Below are positions 12,460-25,104 of a stretch of 64,000 nt of DNA, one piece after another. The DNA lies in assembly GCA_947034895.1 (NCBI GenBank), contig OX344764.1:18228001-18292000 (forward strand). Reading direction: 5' to 3'. Positions within the stretch are counted from its first letter, which is position 1, and the number at the start of each line of letters is the position of its first letter. The notes under the pieces were generated by a model. It had not been told where the DNA came from. It did no database searches and was given only the letters and a program-made list of their open reading frames with translations. Made by a program: the position numbers and the translations under genes. Source of the stretch: Rhytidiadelphus loreus (Eukaryota; Streptophyta; Bryopsida; Hypnales; Hylocomiaceae).

Positions 12460-12873
12460 TAAGGTAGGAGACTCTAAAATGGAGTGGGCATTAAGAATGG
12501 ACCCTATAAATGGTTGTGAAATGGACAAACGGTAGTTCATAAATTGACCTCCATAGTCATTGAATGAATCAAGGAAAAAAGCATTATTAATTGCAAGAGA
12601 CAATCATTCTTTTTGCTTTCCCATTTTTCTTTAGAAGTTGCAAGTGGACAGTTTATGGAAGACCTAGGGACATAAATAGGGACCTATGGCACAACTCCTT
12701 TGAAAATCCATAAGTAATTCAAAAATGCTTCAAATAATATGAAACCACTTGTGTTGGATTCATCTTCTATTTTTCTTTGTATGAAAAATGAGATAAAAAT
12801 ATTTCCATTCAAGAAAATAAATGAAAAAGACAGATCAGCCCTTAGATGAGCCATTTCTGAGCCTCGTACCTTA
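12460..12873. mobile_element. TAAGGTAG MITE, copy 1
   Basis: The ends TAAGGTAGGAGACTCTAAAA and the inverse of the right end, TAAGGTACGAGGCTCAGAAA, are inverted repeats with TA at both outer edges. Length is 414 bp. It is close to 26759-27174 in the same orientation, and the inverse of 27980-28406 and 49747-50156 aligns with it through 'aattcaaaaatgctt' and 'caagtggacag'. No coding capacity. Confidence 0.85.
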
Positions 12874-13100
12874 CCTGGGAGTCTTGATGTGGATGGAAAG
12901 CTTAGCCACATTGCTGGAGCTTTGTAAGAAGGGATAAGAATACCAGGAGTCAAGGTTGACCATTAAGCTTAGTTGGGTTTCTTCAATTATATTAAGCTTA
13001 AATCAAGCAGTTTCAGTGTTGATTGAATCAAGGAAACCAATTTCATGAAGTTAATAAGCGGCATGATGGAGGGAGAAGAACTAAAGAACACATAACTTAT

Positions 13101-13330
13101 TTAACCCGCAACATCGATGTGGACACTAAGTGTGCGATGGATGACGGAGAATCTTTCTATGTAAGACAAAAGTGCAAATGTTCATTTTTGGAATTTTGTG
13201 GGGAAAGGGGAAAGTCTTGCTCAATAGTTTGATCTCCAATGAGTGCTCTTGTTTGTTTTTTAAGCAATTGATTCAAACAATATCATAAGGGATGATTTTC
13301 ATGGTGACTAGCTTGAAGTTCTAGGGTTAA
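13101..13330. mobile_element. Small TTAA-bounded element
   Basis: Starts TTAACCCGCAACATCG and ends ...TTCTAGGGTTAA; 230 bp. The interior (ggatgacgg, 'aatagtttgatctccaa', 'gatgattt') is shared with 14365-14593 in the same orientation and, more distantly, with 27669-27886. No coding capacity beyond a chance 69-codon frame. Confidence 0.55.
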
Positions 13331-13375
13331 TGGAATGAGTGAGTTGGTATTTTTCTTCTTTGTTTTTTCATGCCC

Positions 13376-13951
13376 GGGGAGGACACTCCCTATGTTTTAG
13401 CAACCTACGTGTGGCGGAAAAAGTAAAACAAGTAATACACCTTAAAATTTAATTTCTTTTTCAAAAAAAAATTATGGATAGATTTTACTACTTTAGAAGT
13501 TTATGTTTTGAATTATTGGTATTTTTTTGTGCTAATAGTAATTAGTTATAAATTTTTGAAGAAAAAAGATACACTGTAAAGCTGAAAATAACTTTCACAC
13601 CTCTATATTATATAAGAAAAAAAATTTGAAAAATGAAAAAAAAATTATATAGAATAGCTTTCTATTGAAAGTTTATTTTGGTTGAATATTAATGCAATAG
13701 TCATCTTCATGTGAGCTCTATAAATATTTTAGTTGGAGAACATGCCATTTTAGTTCATTTTTCAACCCTTTCTAGACAATATATCTTATGTTATTTGGAA
13801 TTGAATTTTTTGTCAATAGAAACCTTTAGTCATTGTTAAACAAAGCTCAAAATTTTAGAATGAAATTATAGTTTATTCAAGGTGAATTACATGTATTACT
13901 TTTTCCACTGCCGCACGTGGGTACCCCAAATGTAGTGAGAGTGTCCTCCCC
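13376..13951. mobile_element. Long-TIR element GGGGAGGACACTC
   Basis: Inverted arms of about 70 bp bound 576 bp. The left arm begins GGGGAGGACACTCCC; the right arm inverted begins GGGGAGGACACTCTC. Both continue through a 'cgtg.ggc' block and GGAAAAAGTAA. The interior is AT-rich with no protein. I could not define a target duplication, so the superfamily is open. Confidence 0.65.
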
Positions 13952-14364
13952 TAGTTTTCATGGCACCCTTGCTTCTCTAAAAGAAGAAAAAACATAATTA
14001 CCCACGCTCTATGGTATGTGCACTAGTTGATCTTAGTACTACACCAATAATTGATAGTAGGATCACCCATAATTCACATATGTTGAAAAGAAGACCCATA
14101 ATTCACATAATTCACATAATACACATATGTTGAAAAAAAACCAATGAGCACCAAATGGTGCATGCACACCATAATTATATGACATTTATTCAATGAATTC
14201 TTCTAAAGATTCTTTTACTAACCTTTTACTATACTTCCTTAGTCATTTATGCTCATATTTAGGTATTGATAATGGAAGCTCATACATTAGCCCTAAGGCC
14301 ACCTTGAATAAATAGTTTATTAGTGGACCTACCAACCAAGTCACATGGACCTAACAAGAATCAT

Positions 14365-14593
14365 TTGAACCTTGTAAGGACGCAAAGGCAAACAAGTATC
14401 TAGTGAATGACATAAAATCATTCTATTGAAAACAAACATGGATATATTTATCCTTGGAATTTTGTGCAAAAAAGAGTGTCTTGAATAGTAGTTTGATCTC
14501 CAATTAGTACTTTTGGATTTGTCTAAGTAGATGATTTACATAGTATTCAAATGGATGATTTCTTTAGTGGCTAGTCCATCGTTTTAGGGTTAA
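14365..14593. mobile_element. Small TTAA-type element, diverged left end
   Basis: The right end TTTTAGGGTTAA is clear. The left end TTGAACCTTGTAAGGAC is degraded. Length (229 bp) and interior ('tagtttgatctccaatta', 'gatgatttctttagtggctag') match 13101-13330. It carries no gene. The stretch to 15559 is AT-rich and unassigned. Confidence 0.45.
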
Positions 14594-15559
14594 CCTTTCA
14601 AGAATATTGTGAAGAAAGAGTTTACTAGTAGTTCTATTAGAACTAATGTGTCCTACTAGAATGAACAACCCTTATTTACCAAAATCACACTATATGTAAT
14701 GTACTTAAATTAGTGCATGCTAGATTATTACTAGATTATACTAATATCTATAATTTAAAAATAAATAAAAAATGAAATTGACTCTAATTCTACACCTTCA
14801 CATAAAAATGATTCATAAAGAATTTAAAGTAACTCTCCCTCCAATGTCTCGCCTGCCATAGTGACGGGCTAAATATATGCACAAAAAGGTAAGAACTATA
14901 TTAAAGATGAGGAGATTCAATTGTGTCATTCTTTTCAATGTATTTTGCAATTGGTCCACAATATACTAAAATTAGTATACAAAAAATTTGAGAGATAAAG
15001 GACTCTATATGAGTTTCGTGGAAGATTTCCTTGAGCACTTGTGACTAATGCCTGAAAGTCACATTTAGTGGTAGTTCAGGAAACCCTCTATACAATTCAC
15101 ATGGAGAGTCCCTTTTCTCACTCAAAGTTTTTACATTGCATCATCTTGGTCATCATCTTCATGAGTGGCCACAAATGCATCTCCATCATTTGCCTACATT
15201 GATTGAGATGCATGGCCCCCCACAATGAGCAACTACACCAAATAGTGAAATTAGGTTGCCGTAGCCCAAGAAAGTTACTTTACAAGCCATCAAAATCAAC
15301 CAATATTTATGCACATATTTCTATTTGTAAACATGGAGGTTCATGAGTCCCAATTACAACAATATCACCCCCTCGCTCATCCTTGAAGAAAAACGCTAAA
15401 TTTTTTTAATTTGCCATCCATTATAAAATTTGCAAATTTTGAATTCATGTTTGTAATTAGAAGCCTTGAATGAGTTAGGAGACATGTGGAAGATAATTTA
15501 ATCAAGCACAAAATAGGGGGTATTTTTTTTACATGAACCCGGGGGAATGACTTCACGGG

Positions 15560-15975
15560 TAAGGTAGGTGGTTCAAAATCCGCCCCTCTTCTTCGGATCG
15601 TCTTGTAGGTAATTGTAGAATGGATGCAAGGTGATCCTTGAATGGACCTCTTTGCTTTGTTAATGAATTCAAGAAGAATTGTTTTTATTTATTGTAAGAG
15701 CCAATCATTGGCTGTGATTTCTTTGCACATTTCTTTACAAGTCACATGGGGACAGATTTTGGGACACCTATGGTCACAAATAGGTGCCTATGACCCAGAT
15801 CTTTGAAAATTTATAAGTAATTCAAAAATGCTTGGAAAATATGAAACTACTTGTGTTGCGTTCCGCATCTATTTTTCTTTCTCTGAAAAATGAGCTAAAA
15901 ATCATTTTGTCCCTGGAAACCTGTGAAAAAGGCGAATCAGCTCTTAAAGTGACGGTTTATGAGCACACTACCTTA
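15560..15975. mobile_element. TAAGGTAG MITE, copy 2
   Basis: The left end is TAAGGTAGGTGGTTCAAAAT and the inverse of the right end is TAAGGTAGTGTGCTCATAAA, with TA at both edges; 416 bp. The interior includes the family blocks 'caatcattgg', 'aattcaaaaatgctt' and 'aaactacttgtgtt'. The GGTTCAAAATCC word near the left end resembles a tRNA B box, but it is part of the inverted-repeat region and no A box accompanies it. Confidence 0.8.
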
Positions 15976-16776
15976 CGAGCAAAGGGGTTGGTTCCCACTG
16001 GCCCCCTTGCTCCTGGCTTGCACAGGAGATGTATGAGCTGACAAATCTGCAGCAGCAGTTCACTTTGCACATGCTGATGGGACCTAGGGTCCAAGACCTG
16101 GGACGGACCATTGAGGTAGGACCGATTGAGGTAAAGACCGACCTCAACTAAATGACATGCAAGAACTGCCTGTCATCCATGGAAGCTGGTTCCAAGCCAT
16201 GGAGCCGGTCCAATCCCCACCTTAACTCCATGGTCCCTACTAAAGTTAGCCTAGATTGATTTGGGCATGTAACCTGCAATGCTCTCACCAGCAGTTGACA
16301 CCTTGACAGCCAGTCGGAGGGGGGGGGGCAACAACCAATGCCAATCATATATAAAAACATACATTCAAGCTTCTTTCTTCCGTCCATCCGGGAAATCGAG
16401 GAATGGAATTTTAAACTTAGACTCCCCTATGTCCCACTAAAACCCTCCAAATCAAGCACAATTTTTGTCCCACTAAAGAGCTCCATTCACTGATTTCGAC
16501 CATTGGGTAACCATTGAGTGAGCATTGGCTGTATTGAATGACCTCGTGGGAGTAAGTGGTAAGCCATGAAGGAGCATTCCTCTCCTAGCAAGTTTGGCCT
16601 TGTCCATATGAGGCACCTTGTATTTGTTGCTTCGTCAAACAATAGTATTGATGACGGATTTGGTGACCACTTGGGCGCTATGCAAATTTGTTGTTCATGA
16701 AGGGGGCCATGTTTCCTTGTTGCGGTATTTAGGTTGGGAGCATATATTTCAACAATTCCATGGTTGCCACCAACCT

Positions 16777-17427
16777 TTAACCCCTAAATGCCCAAGGCCT
16801 GTTTTGAGCTTATTGGAATTTGCTCTAAATTGAACAAAATGTCAACATTTTGATAATTTGTATCAATTTTTTTGGAATTGTAACCATACAAATTCAAACT
16901 AGACATGTTAGAGATCTCATAGGAAAAGAAAACACAACAATATCACTTATGGAGTGAAAGATTATAATGTTTGACTACAAGGGTCTTCAATTTGCAAAAG
17001 TGATGTGAGGCTTTCAATCCTCTTTTCACAAGTCAAATCTAAAAAATTGGTGACCAAAAAAATATGAGGTTAAAGGGCCTAACATGTAATCCCAATCAAT
17101 TTATGGTTTCTCAAAATCTACTCTATAATTCTTTTAAATGAATTTTGAATGTGATTTTTTCTCCAAGATCTAGTGTATTTGAGGCTCATTTCCAAGAGCT
17201 CTCAACACTATGGGAAGTCAAGATTGCAATGGGTACCCTTGCACAAAATCTTGAATAGAAAAATCACTATCATTTAATTTTAAGATCGGATTTTTGATGC
17301 TAAAACTAGACTTAAGAAGAACTTTCCAAAAATGTAAAATTCTAAAATTAGCAACTTGGTTAGGTTTTATTTAACTTCAAAGTTTTGCAAACACCAAATT
17401 TGGGTGCCTCGGGCATTTAGAGGTTAA
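16777..17427. mobile_element. TTAA-bounded element with clean 22-bp TIR
   Basis: The left end TTAACCCCTAAATGCCC and the inverse of the right end, TTAACCTCTAAATGCCC, extend to about 22 matching positions with two or three differences, and TTAA sits at both edges. Length 651 bp. The interior is AT-rich without coding capacity and is not the same sequence as 7196-8571, so different interiors share one type of end. Confidence 0.7.
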
Positions 17428-17652
17428 ATCATGAGGAATGATGAGTTGGCAGCATTTACAAACGATGCTCAAATTTGATACATCAGCTGCATAGATTTTG
17501 GGTGCCTAAACGACAACGCCTAAGTTGGAGATTTTGCATAGATTTAGGAGATGGGTTATTAGTTCTTGAATGTATGTATCACTAGCACAAAGACTAAAAA
17601 TATAATTAATCCCTCATGGGAAAGGTTTTTGGAGGTTTTTAGTTGAACAAAG

Positions 17653-18170
17653 GGAGTAAGTTACTAAATGTGCCCTATGTCATTGCCACCATTAAAATGA
17701 AAAGTCAAGAAAGTAATTTTCTAATTTTTTTCATTCATAAAAACTTCATGATTCAATATATATTTTTGCCATAAGTCAGAATACCACAAAACAAAGCCCA
17801 TGCACCCTTCCTTGTTGAGAGCTTTCCAATAGTATGGCAAGAACATGATTGGGGGATGCATGATTCTGGATATCTCATTGTAACAAACAAAACAAAACAA
17901 ATAGCCTAACTTAAGGTATGGACTAGTGTGCCCTATGCCGTTTGTCATAGGATAATAAAATTAAAATAAAACTAATTTTTAATTTTTTAATCTATAAAAA
18001 CTTTGAAATTCAATATCTTTCACATTGTAGGTCTATGCGCCCCTCCTCGCAAAGAACTTTCTGAAGGTACCGAGAATTCAACTAGGAGACACACGGTTCT
18101 GGACAACTCATCCTAACAAAAAAAAAAAAAACCCAAAGAATAGCCTCATTTAAGGTATACATGATTTAAA
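17653..18170. repeat. Two units of a roughly 240-270 bp satellite
   Basis: Two adjacent units (about 17665-17933 and 17934-18170) share, in order, an 'aaaattaaaataaaa' stretch, 'aactttgaaattcaatat', 'catgcacccctcctt', 'tctcattgtaacaaac' and 'ttaaggtat'. Further units lie at 44905-45600 and an inverted partial one at 55610-55735. The repeat is dispersed as short arrays rather than one long array. Confidence 0.65.
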
Positions 18171-20894
18171 CATCATAAGAATAAGTGGATTCTTAAAGTT
18201 TTGGTACACCTAGAGACAATCCAAAAATAAAGTACATTTTGTCTAAGAAAAAGTGGTTATTTTTAGTCAAAAATGTAGGTGTCACTTTGGAGGCAATATT
18301 GATTGTGGGTGTACAAACCTTATAAGGTAAGCAAACCCATTTATGTCCCCTTCTCCAATCTTGAGCCCTACTTTTGGACCTATTCCCAATATGTTTGTAA
18401 TCCAGTGAACCCATTTATAACTAAGGAGACCACTTTGTTTTTTTTGAGTACCCGGGCAAGCTTTGTTAACTTCATAATTTGGAATTTTTATATGAAATTT
18501 TAGGATGAATGATAATCATCATAATCTACTTATGAAGCTTTGTTTCATGTCATTCCAATAAATATTGCAAAAGTTAGAAGGATTTTTTCGATCTTAATGT
18601 TGAATCAAGGACCAAAAATACATTCTAAAAAAATATTAATGATTGTTTTTGGATTTTATAGATTGATAAATACTAAAAAACATTTCACTCGTTCAATTCC
18701 ATACAAATAATGAGGTGAAAGTTATAAGGAGTTTTATTTTGCATGCAATAAACATAGAAAAAACATATAAAATCAATCTTCCTAATTCAATTTTAAAAAA
18801 ATTCAAAAAATAAATAAATGAGGGATACCAATTGTTTACTACAATAGTTTTACCACTGGGATTATTTAACAATTCTCAACTTCTTGTAAAATTTAAAAGC
18901 AATTGATTTATTTAATTCATCCAATACCACAATAGTTTTTATGAAAATCATAATTTAGAAAGATGCACATTGTATACATTCTTTATACATGTTGGGTCCT
19001 AATGCTAATATCTTTACATTTTACAATGAACTTCATACCAATTGAAATGATAAATAAGAAAATTTTGAAATTTGATATGTACACAAAAACACATATATAA
19101 ATTGTACGAAGTAGGAGGTTCAAATTAATGTGTTGATTCTTCTTAACCTTTAGTCTCTATCCTTGTCATTAATAGAAACAATTACATTAAGAATAGTTGT
19201 TAAATATTCCTCACTAATCTAGTGAGATTTTACACTAATTAGTTTTCTACTATTATTGTAAAGAAACAAAGTAAATCATTTAATTATTATATTGAAAATA
19301 TTTTAAATTAATTAGATTACTAATGACATATCTTTGTGCAATAGTATATATTGTTTGTTGTATATATGTAGAGCCTTTACAGAATTGAAGGGGTATGTCT
19401 TATATACAAAGAATTTAATCACCTTGAGATAAATGATCACAAACCGAGTCACAAACTTGTAGTACAATGGAAAATAGTAGGAAATTAGATGTATTCTCCA
19501 CATTTTGATTAGATAGTAAGTCAATTTCTTAAATGGGAAATCATTTTTCCCCCCATTGATAATTGTCTTATTTACAATATATAATACAAGAACAATATTT
19601 TTCTAGCATTCAATTCTTTTGAAGCCAATATCTTTGAGTTGCTATTATACTTGCAACAATCTTGCATGCTACACTTTGTATAAAATATCCACTGCACCAA
19701 TAGATAAAAACAATCCTTGACAACCATTTTTGTTTCATATGACCATTGAACGTGAGTATTTCAAGTGTCAACTTCTTTTTTTCCTTTAGATAAATAAACT
19801 AACAACCACTTGCAATCATTGAGTATGAATATTTCAAGAGTCAACTTCATCTTTTCTTTTTAATAAATTAACAAACCAATTGCAACCATTGAACGTGACT
19901 TTCCAACATCAACCTTTTTTTCTTATGAATAAGTGAACTAACAACCACTTCTATAACTCATCACATCATTGATAGAAAACCTCACCTACATGATAGAAAT
20001 TCAATCCAATCCAACTTACCTACTGCACGTTCAATACGTTTCATCAATAAACTTGTTACATTACTAGATAATTGTTTTGTTTTCTATGAACAAGGAAATT
20101 TTATCTTTTCAATAATTGAACTTCCTATTCATCTACAAAAGGATAAAAAGTGTGGACAAAAGTGACAGCCCAACTTACATGCCATGCAAGTCACTACTTG
20201 TGTATGGGAAAACTGGTCAAAAAGAGACACTGTTCACCCCTAGTTTGTCTTCCACAACCAATGAGGACCATTCTTTTTAACTGTGGCCGCTTCCCCATGA
20301 CTTCCTTTCAAACCAAAAGAAACATTCAATGAGAATGACCCTAAACCTTCACCTAGAGGATGGAGAAAAGAAAAAGGAACTCCTACCCTTGTACAAGAAA
20401 GCAAGTTTGTGCTGGATAAGGTATGCACACCTACCGGTACTATTGACCCTAATTGCCACTTCGTATGCTTACTATTAACAAACTATTATTTTAAATATTG
20501 GACCCCATTGGCAACTGGAAGAAAACTTTCATGCCCTCGAGGATGCATTATTTAGAGAGTCACCACATGGATAACTTATAAAGTATCAGAGAATTGTCTC
20601 TATAGTTGTACTTGAAACCAACACTAGACCCTCACAACCTTTCATTTTGAGATTGTGTACATGTTGTGTGATCGATCAATATCTATAGAGAGAAAAAGGG
20701 ACTCTTTTTTGTCCGGACGTAGGGGAGGGAATTTTGGTCTCACTTGATTGTGGGTGAACATACTCAGCAGCTTGTTTCTTCTGCCTCCCTCCCCACGTGG
20801 AGCAAACCACTTTCAGTCCCATCGCCCGTTGCCATGGAATACTCGTTCATCGCAAGTGAGTTTCACAATCGATTAACTTATTTCAAAAGCCACA
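18171..20894. other. No recognisable gene
   Basis: AT-rich with weakly repeated phrases such as 'gaccattgaacgtgag' and 'aactaacaaccactt' (19740-19950), which look like a decayed tandem. Bases 20690-20880 are GC-richer and contain an isolated ATG in a fair context at 20834 followed by a GTGAGT donor-like sequence, but nothing continues it. Confidence 0.4.
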
Positions 20895-21240
20895 GATAAA
20901 AAAGAAAAGAAATACCGACTGTGCCAACTGTTGCAATTGGAAATTGTCATGGATTGTAAGTTGCAGAAACAATAATAACGAAAAGAAATTATACCGATTG
21001 TTTCAATGCTATTAAATCTTACATCATTCCTTCAATGCAAATTGTCCATGTGTTTCAAAAAGAAAGAAGAAGAAGAAAAAGAAAGAAAGAAATCTTACAT
21101 TCCTTGATTGTTTCCAAAAACCATAACAAAAGAAACACCGATTGTTTCATTGCAATTTGAATTTCACATCGACTGTTGTAGAAAAAGTTAGAAGAAACAA
21201 AATACCGCTTGTTTGACTGTGCAATTTGAAATTTAGAAAG
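20895..21240. repeat. Degenerate tandem repeat (AAAGAAATACCGATTGTTTC)
   Basis: At least five imperfect units built from 'aagaaat' + 'accgattgttt' + 'caatt(t)gaaatt', with variable purine-rich spacers (a GAA/AAG run at 21060-21095). Unit length is irregular, about 50-80 bp. Non-coding by appearance. Confidence 0.5.
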
Positions 21241-21547
21241 AAAATTTAGAAGAAACTAAATTTAGAATAGAAAGTAAATCCAGCTCTTGTAGTTTCTAAT
21301 TTGATCAATAATGTAGAGAATTTGGTAATAGGTAATCACAAGCCATAAATTGTGCAAGATATCGGTAATAGCTCAGGTAATAGTTCAAGCAAGCTATATT
21401 TTGATGGAGAAAAAGTCTCTTTTCACATTAATATGTATAAGAAAATTACATTTAATGGAAACTATGTTCCTTGATTCACTTTTGTATCCTCTATCACAAA
21501 ACAACTTAATACTAAGTTGTCCACTTACCTATGCTAACTAAAATAGC

Positions 21548-22590
21548 TTGGATTCGCTTTGGCATGCTCTCATACAAATTTCTACACTCCTTTGGTGTAA
21601 TGGAAGTCCAACCTTTTTCAATACACTTCTACAACTCTAAATTCCTATTGGAGCACTTTCATATTGATTGAGACGGCGTTTTAGCCCTGCCCAAAGATGC
21701 TCAATTGGATTTAGATTAGGAGACTATGCAAGCCATTGAAGAACATTTAACTTTTGCAATTTCAACCATTAGTGAACACTTTTTGCAATATATTTGGGAT
21801 CATTATTATGCTAAAAAATCAAATGGAGAGGATTAAGATCATGAGCCATCACAGTGTACAATAAATCTCTCTACGAGATTTCTTTGTATTGATGCTAATC
21901 CATTCTTCTTTCAACTCTATAACAAATACCAAGGCCTTGGAACATCATGCAACTCCACACCATCACCAAACTTTATTGTTTGATGAATTTGTCTTTAATC
22001 ACAAAATTGTCCATCATGAATTCAACACCAACTGCAACCATCTAAGAAAAATCCATTTACCTTTGTCTCATCAGAGAGGATAATACGCTCCCAATCATAA
22101 ATAGTCTAATGTTCATGGCATCTAGCAAATTCAAGTTGCTCCTTCATATGCTTTTGGTTCAATTTTGATTTTTTTTGCTTCACTTTCGATCTAAGCCCTA
22201 TAGCACGTAAAGCCCTTCTCATTGTATCAACACTTATAGTATCTTGACATTTCCTACGCACATGTTGGACAATTTGTGTCACAACTTCAATGCCTCCTAT
22301 TGTAGCAACTCTAGTGCATATTCTCTTATGTGCATCTATGAGTACTGTCTTGTGGCCTACCACCACAACTAGCTTTAAAATTAGGCACTTTCTTCCTTCT
22401 AATTTGTGCAACATGACTCTGAATCACCTACAACTCATTTGCTACAACCCTTGTACAACTACTAGCTTCCAACTTGACAACAATAGAATTATCCAGGTCT
22501 CTTCTAGTACAAGTAGAAAGCTCCTTCAAGTACACTATGATGATACGAAAAGATCTACGAAACAAAATAGAAAGCTTTAGTTGAAGGACT
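21548..22590 (-). pseudogene. Tc1-like (DD34E-spaced) transposase relic
   Basis: Reading the minus strand gives the Tc1 transposase order across several frames. There is a degraded N-terminal helix-turn-helix part with a GGRP word (about 22380), then MRRALRAIGLRSK and LNQKHMKEQLEFA (22120-22230), then WERIILSDETK (22065-22095), then the DPK word (21791-21801), then SPNLNPIEHLWAGLKRRL (21665-21730). The first catalytic Asp is present (22070-22072) and the Glu is present (21700-21702). The second catalytic position, 34 residues before the Glu, is AAT Asn (21805-21807) where the family has Asp. At least six in-frame stops and frame changes break it, several at positions where the family has Gln or Trp (for example LA-stop-SPN for AQSP). 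It is dead. I could not prove the TIRs; a tandem GATATTTGCACT at 22632-22667 may mark one end. Confidence 0.9.
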
Positions 22591-22631
22591 TTGCAATGTG
22601 CACGAGCATATGAGTATTGTTCACCTGCATT

Positions 22632-22667
22632 GATATTTGCACTGATATTTGCACTGATATTTGCACT
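22632..22667. repeat. Three 12-bp tandem units
   Basis: GATATTTGCACT is repeated three times exactly, immediately beyond the 5' side of the Tc1 relic. Read on the minus strand it gives CAGTGCAAATAT words, which recall the CAGTG-type starts of some Tc1 termini. That link is inference only. Confidence 0.7.
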
Positions 22668-23129
22668 AATATTTTAATCCTAAAGCTCATTGTGTTTAAT
22701 GTGGGGGAGGCATGCAAAACTGAGTCATGCCATGTGCTTGAGTTTCATCATTAGTTTTCTAATCTAAACTTTTCTATTGGGTACTTTGAAGTTTGAACTG
22801 ATTACTAGGTAGCTAGTACATTCAAAGTAATATCTTTTGACAATGACAATAAAAAAATTGAATACTTTGACATGTGTACAATTGAGGTTCAAAGTTCCAT
22901 TTCTATTCTATTGACTTGATTTTGGTGCATATTGTATTAAATGGACACTCATGATCCCTTGAATTCCTACTTTTGAAAGAATAATTTTGGACAAGTCTAG
23001 AGCCACTAATAGGTACCTACTACCGTTTCACTATAATTATTCATAAAAAATTAAAATATTAAAAATTTTAAGATAATTTTTTTCCACTCGTTTTTTTTGT
23101 TTTTTTCTCTAAAAGGCTAATCAACACAA

Positions 23130-24700
23130 ATTAATTAACCAGGACTCTTGATAGCTAGCAGAAGGGTGACAATTTCTGAGAGGGGGCCGGGAATGGGTCT
23201 GGTTACCTTACAGGAAGCAAGCATGTGCGGCGTTTGGATCGAGCCCCGTCGTTCTCTTCGATTCTGCGGCTCCACGCCTACTGTTCCAAGTTGATCGAGT
23301 GTAACGAAATCAGCTCCACGTACGTTGGTCAAGCCAGCCAAGCCAGCCTGCAAGCAATTCAACATGCCAAACAACCAAGCACACAAGTCAACAAAGAATA
23401 ATCTCAATTCTGTAATGGTCCAAGTCATATCCGTTTTTTATAGAAAGCTAACTAGGCGTAGGCAAGCTATGCCACGAAGTTTGCCCAATTGAATGAATCC
23501 GAGATCACATGATATCCGCTGCCGAACCATCTTCATGCGCGCTGGAGGTAACGTAGCGTAGCTAGCCTACGGTTGCTTTGCACATACGCTTCGATCAGCT
23601 AGCTAGGTGGACAGATCAGCTGGACCCTACTCGCCCGAGTAAATCCAACAAGTGCAGAGATCCAATTGAAAATTGCACATGGACTAGTTATGGAAGTGGG
23701 TCTAGATAGAACTATGGACCTTGTGGACTGTGTGTACTGACTGATCATGCATGGTTCCCGTCATGGTTGATCGGTCGAACAATCATGACAGAATGACAGA
23801 ATCGGCATTGGGAACGGAGTCCTGTGGATCGATCGATCGATCGATCGACGGAGTCGATGGCCTTCAGCAAATATCTAGATAAACTATCGATCTGAGCTAG
23901 GGAGCTCGGGTTTCGAAAACGTCGCAATGATGATGATTGAGTACGGGGACGAAAGCGGTTGAGGGTTGCCGGCAGTACTCCCGTTTGTCGATCGATCTCA
24001 CTGACAATGCAGACAACACTAGCTAGTAAAATGCAAGGTAGACTCTTATTTCGGAAATCCACATATATGGACCCAATTCCATAGTGCAATCATGGAAATA
24101 TTTGTAAGCTTCCGCCTATGCAATTTCAGACTTGTTGTACGTAGCTAGACTCAGGTTATGAAATTCCATAGTTGCAGATTAGGCAGACTGTGAAAAGTTT
24201 GAATAATTTCCATTGTGAATCGTGCAAACTTGCTGAATCGGGCGCTGAATTTGCTGAGAATTGATACCGAGGTTAATTATTGAATGACAATTACGGATCG
24301 ACAATAGGTTTCTAACAATCCTCTTTTACTGCGATATAGTTTCTTGCTACATCGTCGATCACAGTGACTCCAACTAGAAGTTAGAGCTTCGATCGGCAGC
24401 CGAGTGATCAGATGAAATTTGTGTACTAAGTAATGACAAAGCAGGCCAGGTTATGAAGAATAACCACAGGCAAGTTATTCACTGTTATTGTGCGCATAGT
24501 TAAAGGTCCATTTTCAAAACTTTTGTGTGCAGTCATTTGTTTTTTTCTCGGTGATAAGTTGGCTCTTCTTTGCTAATCAGTACTTAGTTTCCACAGAGGG
24601 CAAAATTAAACTTGTGTCTGCATTGAGATTATGAATGAATGGAAACACTGGAAGTAAGTCGGAGGGCTCTCCACGCTGTCTTTTGCAATTGGGGCATCAC
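23130..24700. other. Less AT-rich, apparently non-repetitive segment
   Basis: This stretch stands out by higher GC, CpG-containing words (CGATCG, CGTACG) and the absence of the repeat families found elsewhere. A (GATC)n microsatellite lies at 23827-23848. The best coding hint is a minus-strand segment at 23212-23347; the remaining frames are short. It may be an edge or relic of a single-copy gene, or plain intergenic DNA. Confidence 0.35.
23212..23347 (-). other. Weak internal-exon candidate
   Basis: On the minus strand a TTGCAG acceptor-like sequence precedes an open stretch that ends at a GTAAGG donor (an alternative GTAACC donor follows five bases later). The 136-nt stretch reads GLTNVRGADFVTLDQLG...EPQNRRERRGS...PHMLASC, which has a plausible amino-acid mix, but I do not recognise the protein. 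No partner exons were found with confidence. Confidence 0.18.
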
Positions 24701-25104
24701 TAGAGCGTGCAAATTCGATCCCTGTTGAAACAACACCCCAAAAAATATTGAGAAGTATACTCTTTCAACCATCCCAATGATGTTGTGACTCTGTCACAAA
24801 ACTTACATTTATTGGCTCTGTCCAAAAGGACAAACACAAAAGGACAAAAGACAAAGGACAAAGACTATCATGGCTTCGTCTCTGCTTCCAGAATCTGAGT
24901 TTCCAAATCCTATCAACAACTGCATTCTCACTGCACAATGCACAATGTGGGTAGGGTTTTGGTTGGAGTGGGGATGTGGGGTCCACATGGTCAATAAATT
25001 AACTTAAGATAGAGCTTGAACTGCTCTTGTTTTTATGTTGATTGGAAAGGGGGGCGAAGTTTTGGGTTGGAATATCATTTTGTGGAGGACACTGATTCAA
25101 CATG

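Noticed and set aside
15560..15590. B-box-like GGTTCAAAATCC
   Set aside because: It is part of the MITE terminus, with no A box and no cloverleaf.
20834..20856. ATG in good context followed by a GTGAGT donor-like site, as in a short first exon
   Set aside because: Only six or seven codons, no downstream exon could be found, and the following sequence is a degenerate tandem repeat.
24700..24730. B-box-like 'gcaaattcgatccctg'
   Set aside because: No A box upstream on that strand; too little to call a SINE.
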